Shown here: positions 1 to 5,074 of the stretch, in pieces | Layout: each line of letters starts with the position of its first letter | How positions within the stretch are numbered: position 1 is the first letter of the stretch | Source of the DNA: Chitinophagaceae bacterium | GTDB taxonomy: Bacteria; Bacteroidota; Bacteroidia; Chitinophagales; Chitinophagaceae | Length of the DNA stretch: 5,074 nucleotides | Reading direction: 5' to 3' | NCBI GenBank assembly: GCA_025963615.1 | Contig: JAOQAL010000077.1 | Coordinates: 1-5,074, forward strand | The notes under the pieces: generated by a model | The model's database searches: none | What the model was told of the DNA's origin: nothing | What the model saw: the letters and a program-made list of their open reading frames with translations, nothing else | Translations under genes and position numbers: made by a program

Positions 1-649
1 AAGCGGGTTTGTTTTTCTGTTATTGTTTGCCTGGGGTCTTAAAAATTCATTTGCCCAGGACAATAAAATGGCTGTTCGTGTTGTAAAGCGACCTTCAACA
101 GTTACTGTCAGTACACTATACACTGGCAATAGGGCTCCTTTGCAGGCTGTCAATTTTATCAAACTGCCGGTGGGAAGTATCAAGCCCAAAGGCTGGATAC
201 TGAAATATCTTGAATTGCAACGGGATGGTTTAACAGGGAAACTGGGTGAAATAAGCGCCTGGCTTGATAAAAATAATAATGCCTGGTTCAGTGGTAACGG
301 TCAGGGTGATCATGGCTGGGAAGAAGTGCCCTATTGGCTGAAGGGGTACGGTGACCTCGGTTATATTTTGCAGGATAAAAACATTATCAGTGAAACAAAA
401 TTATGGCTGGATAAAGTTTTTCAAAGCCAGACAGCCGATGGCTATTTTGGCCCGGGGATAATTGAGAAGGAACAACCGGGTAATAAAAATAGCACGCCGG
501 ACCTTTGGCCAAATATGCTGATGCTCTGGTGTATGCAATCTTACTATGAATATAGTGCCGATCAACGCGTTATTCCATTTATGACAAAATATTTTAAATG
601 GCAGGCGACTGTGCCTGATGACAAGCTTTTGAAGACCTATTGGGAGAAT

Positions 650-660
650 AGCCGGCGGAG
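650..660 (+). other. frameshift site 1 (apparent one-base insertion)
   Basis: Upstream coding is in the frame of base 2 and ends ...TYWENSR, then runs into RRR and a stop at 665-667. The family sequence GGDNLYSIYWLYN continues one frame over from base 657. Removing a single G or C within the CCGGCGG stretch (653-658) restores S-R-G-G-D-N. The GGDN-S-YWLYN segment is well conserved in DUF1680 proteins, so the join can be placed to within a few bases. Confidence 0.85.
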
Positions 661-1525
661 GCGATAATCTTTACAGCATTTACTGGTTGTACAATCGCAC
701 CGGTGAAAAATGGTTATTGACTCTTGCCGATAAAATTCACCGTAACACAGCCAACTGGTCTCAAAAAGACAATTTACCCAACTGGCATAATGTAAATATT
801 GCCCAATGTTTCCGGGAACCTGCAACTTACTATATGCAGACAAAAGACAGTTCTTTATTAAATGCCACGTATGAAGATTTTTACCTGGTCAGGAATTTAT
901 ACGGACAGGTGCCCGGGGGCATGTTCGGTGCCGATGAAAATGCACGTGAAGGTTATCATGATCCTCACCAGGCGGTGGAGACCTGTGGCATGGTAGAACA
1001 AATGGCTTCCGATGAGATTTTAATGGGCATTTCCGGCGACCCTCTTTGGGCCGACAATTGTGAAGATGTTGCCTTCAATACGTATCCTGCTGCGTTCATG
1101 CCCGACTTTAAAGCGCTGCGTTATTTAACAGCACCCAACATGGTAATCAGCGACAGTAAGAACCATGCACCCGGCATACAAAATGAGGGCCCGTATTTAA
1201 TGATGAATCCTTTCAGCAGCCGTTGTTGCCAGCACAATCATGCCCAGGGATGGCCTTATTATGCTGAACATTTGTGGATGGCCACGCCCGATCATGGGAT
1301 AGCGGCCATGTTATACAACAGCAGTGAAGTAAATGTGAATGTTGGAAATAAGAAAGGCAAACCGGTCACCCTTAAACAAACAACCAATTATCCTTTTGAC
1401 GAGAAAATAAAAATTGAAGTCATTGCAACATCCGCGACAAACTTTCCTTTATACCTACGCATTCCGGGCTGGTGCAGTTATGCTTCAGTAACAGTAAATG
1501 GAACTGCTGTTAATATTTCAGTAGA

Positions 1526-1534
1526 ACCAGCTCT
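1526..1534 (+). other. frameshift site 2 (apparent one-base deletion)
   Basis: The middle piece reads ...VNGTAVNISVEP and then non-homologous residues to a TGA at 1572-1574. The expected continuation, SYVRIQNTWKQGDVIELLLPMK, is in the original frame of base 2. Adding one G after the AG at 1529-1530 gives P-G-S-Y-V-R-I, the usual DUF1680 pattern here. This lesion exactly compensates the first one. Confidence 0.85.
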
Positions 1535-2116
1535 TATGTGCGGATTCAAAATACCTGGAAACAGGGAGATGTGATAGAGCTCCTGTTGCCCATGAAACTT
1601 AAAACACAAATATGGCAGCAGAATAAAAATAGTGTAAGTATAAACTATGGCCCGCTTACTTTTTCGTTAAAGATCGATGAATCCTATAAATTGATGAATA
1701 GTAAACAGTCTGTCACCGACGATTCAAAGTGGCAGCCCAATGCGGATCAGTCAAAATGGCCCTCCTACGAAATCTATCCAGCCAGTCTATGGAATTATGG
1801 ATTGGAATTAACCAGCGAGCGGCTGGAAGATCAATTTGAAATAATAAAAAAAAGTTGGCCCGTTAATAATTATCCATTCACACCGGATGCTGTGCCAATT
1901 ACAATTAAAGCAAAAGGTAAAGTTATACCTGAATGGGCCCTGAATAAATATGGAATGTGTGATACCCTGCCTCAAAGCCCCGTCAATGTTACCACAAAAG
2001 CCCGCGATATAGAATTAATACCGATGGGCGCGGCAAGATTGCGTATAACAGCATTTCCCATAGTAAAATAAAATAATGATGGCCCCTGTTGTAGACCATG
2101 GAGTATAAAGTTCTAA

Positions 2117-2133
2117 CGACTCTATAGGAGTCG
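2117..2133. repeat. short perfect hairpin in the convergent gap
   Basis: CGACTC at 2117-2122 pairs exactly with GAGTCG at 2128-2133, with a five-base TATAG loop; a T-G wobble can extend the stem by one pair. It lies 45 bases after the hydrolase stop and is followed by GCC-TG and an A-run rather than a T-run, so it is not a textbook terminator for the plus-strand gene. It looks like one unit of an intergenic repeat, judged by resemblance to short palindromes I associate with Bacteroidota intergenic regions. Confidence 0.55.
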
Positions 2134-2199
2134 CCTGAAAAAAACAATAGGACACTCCAGCCACGTTCGAGGGCATATTTCGATGCTTAACTATCAACA

Positions 2200-2220
2200 G
2201 GATGCTTCTTCAAGCTATTC
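2200..2220. repeat. second hairpin in the convergent gap
   Basis: GGATGCTT (2200-2207) folds over a CTTC loop onto AAGC-T-ATTC (2212-2220). This gives eight pairs, including one G-T wobble, with T2216 bulged. The stem is preceded by TATCAACA. The motif TCAACAGGATG (2194-2204) recurs with one mismatch as TCAACGGGATG at 2321-2331, which again begins a small stem (CAACG 2322-2326 with CGTTG 2333-2337). Repeated motif plus hairpin suggests related, decayed repeat units. Confidence 0.5.
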
Positions 2221-2263
2221 AAATCCTTAATTTAATGCCATGCCTCCAGCGTGGGAATCAAAT

Positions 2264-2295
2264 TAAAAAATGGCTTTACGTTTTGTCAGGAACGT
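2264..2295 (-). terminator. possible weak terminator for the minus-strand DUF2383 gene
   Basis: Read on the minus strand, ACGTT and AACGT (the two arms at 2291-2295 and 2278-2282) form a five-pair stem with an eight-base loop. A run of six T (A's at 2265-2270) follows about seven bases after the stem. It lies about 58 bases past the stop codon at 2353. The stem is short and the T-run is displaced, so this is a candidate only. Confidence 0.25.
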
Positions 2296-2352
2296 CTTAT
2301 GAGACTACCCACAAAATGTTTCAACGGGATGTCGTTGGTTAATTATATTTCT

Positions 2353-2835
2353 TTAAATCCGTTCACCTACTGATTCAAACATGTCACGGTACTTCTTTAT
2401 TTCATCATGTGCAGCTTGTAAAGCGGCCTTCTGTTTCAATATTGCATCCGTTACATCCTCTGGTATTTCAATATCGGCTTCGAGCGCTTTTTCATAAGCC
2501 CGTTGTGCGGCATCTTCTCCAAATTCACAGGAGGCAAGAATAGAATGGCTTATCTTATCACTTAACGTGGCCCTTATATCCATCCACATCCTGTACACTT
2601 TTCCCGCATTAGTAGTTCCTGAAGATGGACGTCCGCCATGACCTACCACCAACGAAGAAAGATCGCCATAATACTGCCGGCTCTGTTTCGCATTTTTCTC
2701 AAATAGTATCTTTAAATTGGCATTCTTAGGGGAAAGCTCTTTAGCTGCCTTTTCATATCCTTCTACCCGGTCACCGTTAATCCTGATAAGATCGTTGAGC
2801 AAATCTGTTAATTCATTATGTTCCATAAAAAGCAT
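2353..2835 (-). CDS. PA2169-type four-helix-bundle protein (DUF2383, ferritin-like)
   Basis: The product is a small cytoplasmic all-helical protein of 160 residues, or 157 if it starts at the second ATG (base 2826, MEHNELTDLLNDL). The second start matches the usual N-terminus of the family better, while A-rich sequence precedes both. Visible family signatures are LNDLIRINGDRVEGYEKA near the N-terminus, CEFGEDAAQRAYEKAL in the third helix and AAHDEIKKYRD in the last helix. The Glu and His residues in these helices resemble the metal-ligand positions of ferritin-like bundles, but metal binding is not shown for this family as far as I know, and the biochemical role is unknown. There is no signal peptide or membrane segment. 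Members often sit among stress-related genes. The gene starts 49 bases after the topoisomerase stop on the same strand, so co-transcription is plausible. It converges on the glycosidase gene. Confidence 0.88.
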   Translation of the reverse strand: MLFMEHNELTDLLNDLIRINGDRVEGYEKAAKELSPKNANLKILFEKNAKQSRQYYGDLSSLVVGHGGRPSSGTTNAGKVYRMWMDIRATLSDKISHSILASCEFGEDAAQRAYEKALEADIEIPEDVTDAILKQKAALQAAHDEIKKYRDMFESVGERI

Positions 2836-2884
2836 TTTTTAAGTTTTATAAAAAACCATGCCGTTGCTGTAAGGATGCCAACTT

Positions 2885-4000
2885 TTAAAACATGGCAACT
2901 TTATTCTCTGGTAAATAGCCCGTTCGTACACATTGACTTAATATTTTCATTAAAACATTTTCATTGCTGCTAAAGAAGGAGGAGCGAATTTTTTCCCCTC
3001 TTGATTTCTGCAAATTGGGTAAAAGATTACCTTCTTCATACAGGCGTAGCAGGGCCGGATGAACATAATATTTTTTACAAATACCGGGCGTGTTGCCCAG
3101 GCGCCGGCTTACTTCATTTAAGATAAGGGCTATTTTTTTCCTGGTGCCGGTAGGTTCATCCGCATTGCCCGCCGTGCATAAGCATTCCAAAGCATATAGG
3201 GAACCGGCCCAGGTACGGAAATCTTTGGCGCTGAAATCATGGCCGGAGGCCTGGCGGATATAGTTGTTAACCATGCCGGAATCAATAGTCCTGCGGCTTC
3301 CATCAGTCTCATAATACTGAAAAAGTTCTTTGCCAGGTATATCCCTGCACTGTTTTACAGTTTTTGCGAGACGTTTATTATTAAGTGTAATATCATGTAC
3401 AATTCCTTTCTTGCCTTTAAAAGAAAAACGTACGGTGTCGCCACGGATAGTTACATGTTTATCTTTTAGAGTGGTTAATCCATAAGATCCGTTTGCCTTT
3501 TCATATTCCGCATTTCCGATCCTGATATAAGTCTTGTCCATTACCGCGATCAGGGTGGCCAATACTTTTGATTCTGTCAGATCTTTCTGCAATAAATCTT
3601 TTTGTACCTGTTTTCTGATATTACCGAGCGATTTTCCGAATTCATACAAACGGTGAAATTTTGTTTCAGACCGTAAAGCCTTCCAGCCAGGATGATAGAT
3701 ATATTGCTTCCGGTTTCTCAGATCAAAACCCGTTGCCTGGATATGCCCAGCCGGATTTTTACAAATCCAGACATTCCTCCAGGCAGGGGGAATTACCAGT
3801 TTTTTTATTCTTTCAATGATTTTTTTATCCCGGATAATTTTTTGGTTAAAAAGATAAACGAAATTTTTTCCATTTTTTCTTCTTGTAATGCCAGCGGTAG
3901 TATCCCGGCTATAGATAAGATTAATAGCGGTGACGGCTTTTTCGTGGTCCTTATCTGAAACCAACAGCTCATGATGAGAAACTTTTAAATCTTTTTTCAT
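2885..4000 (-). CDS. DNA topoisomerase IB (poxvirus/bacterial type)
   Basis: This enzyme relaxes supercoils by nicking one DNA strand through a 3'-phosphotyrosyl intermediate, without ATP. The 371-residue product is near the usual length for bacterial TopIB. The N-terminal domain carries VIPPAWRNVWIC (69-80), HIQATGFDLRNRKQYIYHP (86-104) and the RRKNG segment. The catalytic domain carries DKTYIRIGNAEYEKANGSYG (155-174), FSFKGKKG (192-199), AKDFRTWAGS (258-267) and LGNTPGICKKYYVHP (301-315). Arg160, Lys197, Arg262, Asn303 and Tyr312 match the Deinococcus radiodurans TopIB residues Arg137, Lys174, Arg239, Asn280 and Tyr289 at one constant offset of 23 (from memory), so the active site looks intact. 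I chose the ATG at 4000 (MKKDLKVSHH); an in-frame TTG at 4036 would add twelve residues with no family resemblance. No Shine-Dalgarno is evident. TopIB is accessory in bacteria, beside the essential gyrase and topoisomerases I and IV. It probably heads a transcript with the DUF2383 gene. Confidence 0.95.
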   Translation of the reverse strand: MKKDLKVSHHELLVSDKDHEKAVTAINLIYSRDTTAGITRRKNGKNFVYLFNQKIIRDKKIIERIKKLVIPPAWRNVWICKNPAGHIQATGFDLRNRKQYIYHPGWKALRSETKFHRLYEFGKSLGNIRKQVQKDLLQKDLTESKVLATLIAVMDKTYIRIGNAEYEKANGSYGLTTLKDKHVTIRGDTVRFSFKGKKGIVHDITLNNKRLAKTVKQCRDIPGKELFQYYETDGSRRTIDSGMVNNYIRQASGHDFSAKDFRTWAGSLYALECLCTAGNADEPTGTRKKIALILNEVSRRLGNTPGICKKYYVHPALLRLYEEGNLLPNLQKSRGEKIRSSFFSSNENVLMKILSQCVRTGYLPENKVAMF

Positions 4001-4485
4001 AACGTAATCTATAATCTCAAGGCATTGCCAATTCAATGAACTCTAAATTGTGTACCATAATAGAAAATCATTTATTGTTTGGATAATTGGTGGAGGAATC
4101 ATGCTTTTAATAAAAAAGATTAGTTCTGTAGAATTTATTGCCCATTTCATTAGTGTTCTCAACATAACAAAACGCCACTGTCCTTTCGCATGATTTACAT
4201 GTTGCCATTTGATAAACGTGCTGGAATAGAATTATAGCGGAAGCTATGGTGACGACAAATGAAAATGATCTGAGCAGGCGGACTGGCCCAGGATAAAATC
4301 TTAATTAGTGATCATCTGCTGAGGGAAGTAGATATCATATATGTACCAGGTTCAGTTAAAAAATGGGTAAGGGTTATCCTGGATATTTTCATCCTGAAAA
4401 ATAGATCCGCCCCAAAACCGGTTCAGTACTTGTCATACTGAATTATTCAGCCGGGAGAACAATCAAATACCTTTAAACCACGAAT
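4001..4485. other. 485-base gap without a convincing gene
   Basis: This lies between the start of the topoisomerase and the end of the next minus-strand gene, so it should hold the topoisomerase promoter and the terminator of the upstream gene. Reading all frames gives only short pieces. One is a 30-codon plus-strand ORF at 4101-4193 with GGAGG four bases before its ATG. The other is a 54-codon stop-free stretch at 4274-4441 with no start codon. Neither resembles a known family. A small ATAGC-GGAA-GCTAT hairpin lies at 4234-4247. I found no convincing TTG/TAnnTTTG Bacteroidota promoter close to the topoisomerase start. Confidence 0.6.
4422..4442 (-). terminator. perfect 7-bp inverted repeat, possible terminator of the downstream-reading minus-strand gene
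   Basis: TTCAGTA (4422-4428) and TACTGAA (4436-4442) are exact inverted copies around a seven-base spacer, extendable by two G-T wobbles. It lies 43 bases past the stop codon of the minus-strand gene that ends at 4486. On that strand the stem is followed by CCGGTTTTGG, which has only four T's, so termination would be weak. A protein-binding operator is the alternative reading. Confidence 0.35.
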
Positions 4486-5074
4486 TCAATTTAAAAGCAT
4501 CTCATCTACCAGCAACAGGTGCTTATCTTTTTTAGTAACGTGAGGTTTGGCAATTATTTTAAGCCAGGATATTGTATGTGGTTTAAATGATCCCTCTACC
4601 AGTTTCAAGGATGGCTTATCAGCCTTTGCAGGAAGGGGCGGTTTCAGCGTTGCCAATAACTTTAACCGGTTTTCATTTTCACCACCCCAGACCTCTACTG
4701 AACCCGGAGGGTAAATGCCGGTGGCCTCTTCCACCATATAATGTAGTCCAACCGAACTTAATGTAATGGGCTTATAAAACACAGACATCAGTACGAGGTC
4801 ATTGTTTTTTACTCCGGCCCAATAGTTGGCCCAGGCGGGATTATTAGCGCCGATAACACCCAGCCTTGTATTAAAAAATGTTTGAGCGCCTTCCGCCTGG
4901 TGCACACTGTTCAGTGGCAGCAAGAGCGCTACACTATCCGGAATAAAAGTATTTTTAAAAAAATCGAACACTGCAACATCACTGGTAAACCAACCTGCTT
5001 TGTATGCTTTAGCTTTTATCGTTGTGTTTTTACCGATCCATGTATGGTTGTCAAAGACAGGAGAGCGGATACTA
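4486..5074 (-). CDS. C-terminal part of a chitobiase/FN3-associated-domain protein, probably a planctomycete-type cytochrome-domain protein
   Basis: The frame is open to the window edge, so only the last 195 residues are seen; the GTG at 4971 is an internal codon, not the start. Residues 1 to about 40 (SPVFDNHTWIGKNTTIKAKA, YKAGWFTSD) match the end of a chitobiase/beta-hexosaminidase C-terminal-type beta-domain, which usually follows a YTxDGSEPD motif that would lie just outside the window. The remaining 150 residues form a discoidin-like beta-sandwich: FNTRLGVIG, NYWAGVKNNDLVLMSVFYKP, PPGSVEVWGG, LKLLATLKP, ISWLKIIAKP and the terminal LLLVDEMLLN. In Bacteroidota this pair typically ends large membrane-anchored proteins carrying DUF2231 and PSCyt1 (planctomycete cytochrome c) domains. 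That assignment is from memory of the family and cannot be tested here because the N-terminus is missing. The domains suggest an envelope location. It ends in TGA. Confidence 0.7.
   Translation of the reverse strand, partial: SIRSPVFDNHTWIGKNTTIKAKAYKAGWFTSDVAVFDFFKNTFIPDSVALLLPLNSVHQAEGAQTFFNTRLGVIGANNPAWANYWAGVKNNDLVLMSVFYKPITLSSVGLHYMVEEATGIYPPGSVEVWGGENENRLKLLATLKPPLPAKADKPSLKLVEGSFKPHTISWLKIIAKPHVTKKDKHLLLVDEMLLN

Larger units (their letters stand above)
1..2071 (+). pseudogene. GH127/DUF1680-type glycoside hydrolase, 5'-partial and split by two frameshifts
   Basis: This encodes a secreted (alpha/alpha)6-barrel glycosidase of the beta-L-arabinofuranosidase superfamily, expected to remove sugars such as L-arabinofuranose from plant glycans outside the cytoplasm. 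The frame is open from base 2 and begins inside a signal peptide (hydrophobic FVFLLLFAWGL, then SFA-QD as a likely cleavage site), so the true start is upstream; the TTG at 23 is not convincing. Three pieces join: 2-655, 657-1529 and 1532-2071, about 689 residues. Family landmarks run in order: LPVGSIKPKGW, GLTGKL, PYWLKG, RGGDN, SIYWLYN, then E-T-C at 978-986 and Cys-Cys at 1224-1229. These match the zinc-thiolate site of characterised GH127 enzymes (Glu338, Cys340, Cys417 nucleophile, Cys418), with near-identical spacing. The C-terminal beta-sandwich (LRIPGW, GDVIELLLPMK, YGPLTF, IPMGAARLRITAFP) is complete. Substrate is unproven, since this DUF1680 branch is poorly characterised. Retained motifs favour a recent lesion or sequencing error over old decay. 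Confidence 0.85.

Noticed and set aside
637..843. 68-codon minus-strand ORF
   Set aside because: It is antisense to the well-conserved GGDN...YWLYN region of the glycosidase and has no family resemblance.
2015..2197. 60-codon minus-strand ORF across the hydrolase 3' end and the gap
   Set aside because: It overlaps the conserved C-terminus of the hydrolase and the hairpin at 2117-2133; its composition is unlike a protein.
2072..2352. CRISPR array or insertion-sequence ends
   Set aside because: The repeats are too few, too short and unevenly spaced for CRISPR, and no transposase or paired terminal inverted repeats are present.
3130..3312. 60-codon minus-strand ORF in another frame of the topoisomerase
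   Set aside because: It is a shadow of the TopIB catalytic domain, which is in frame and has all its active-site residues.
3239..3469. 76-codon plus-strand ORF
   Set aside because: It is antisense to TopIB with no recognisable motif.
3692..3958. 88-codon plus-strand ORF
   Set aside because: It is antisense to the conserved N-terminal domain of TopIB and is a shadow of its codon pattern.
4001..4060. Sigma-70-like TTGAAT-17-TATAGA on the minus strand ahead of TopIB
   Set aside because: The -10 box would end only seven bases before the ATG, both boxes match only four of six bases, and Bacteroidota use a different promoter consensus.
4274..4441. Stop-free plus-strand stretch of about 54 codons
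   Set aside because: It has no usable start codon or family resemblance, and its end overlaps the inverted repeat at 4422-4442.

Overview
The window looks like a chromosomal segment of a Bacteroidota bacterium, most likely of the Chitinophagaceae (Chitinophaga/Niastella/Segetibacter-like). This is inferred from the protein families, the A-rich leaders without clear Shine-Dalgarno sites, and the moderate-to-low GC content. I could not run a search, so the placement rests on family resemblance.

Layout. (1) Positions 1-2071, plus strand: a secreted glycoside hydrolase of the GH127/DUF1680 (beta-L-arabinofuranosidase-like) superfamily. Its start lies before the window and its reading frame is broken twice, near 650-660 and near 1528-1532. 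The two single-base indels are opposite in sign and both lie next to G-rich runs, so the protein reads through as about 689 residues once they are corrected. (2) Positions 2072-2352: a gap between convergent genes that carries several short hairpins and a repeated 11-mer, probably a decayed intergenic repeat. (3) Positions 2353-2835, minus strand: a PA2169-type four-helix-bundle (DUF2383, ferritin-like) protein. (4) Positions 2885-4000, minus strand: a complete type IB DNA topoisomerase of the poxvirus/bacterial class with every catalytic residue present. It lies 49 bases upstream of the DUF2383 gene and may share its transcript. (5) Positions 4001-4485: about 485 bases with no convincing gene, one perfect 7-bp inverted repeat and one doubtful 30-codon ORF. 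(6) Positions 4486-5074, minus strand: the C-terminal 195 residues of a larger protein with a chitobiase/FN3-associated region and a terminal beta-sandwich. In Bacteroidota this arrangement is typical of large envelope proteins with a planctomycete-type cytochrome domain. Its start lies beyond the window.

How the genes relate. No single pathway joins them. The hydrolase is a polysaccharide-degradation gene with no SusC/SusD partner visible here. TopIB and the DUF2383 protein are accessory genes that could form a two-gene unit. The last gene is a separate transcription unit whose 3' end points toward the topoisomerase promoter region. I did not find evidence of a new biological system. The points most worth checking are the double frameshift, the hairpin-rich convergent gap and the TopIB-DUF2383 pairing.
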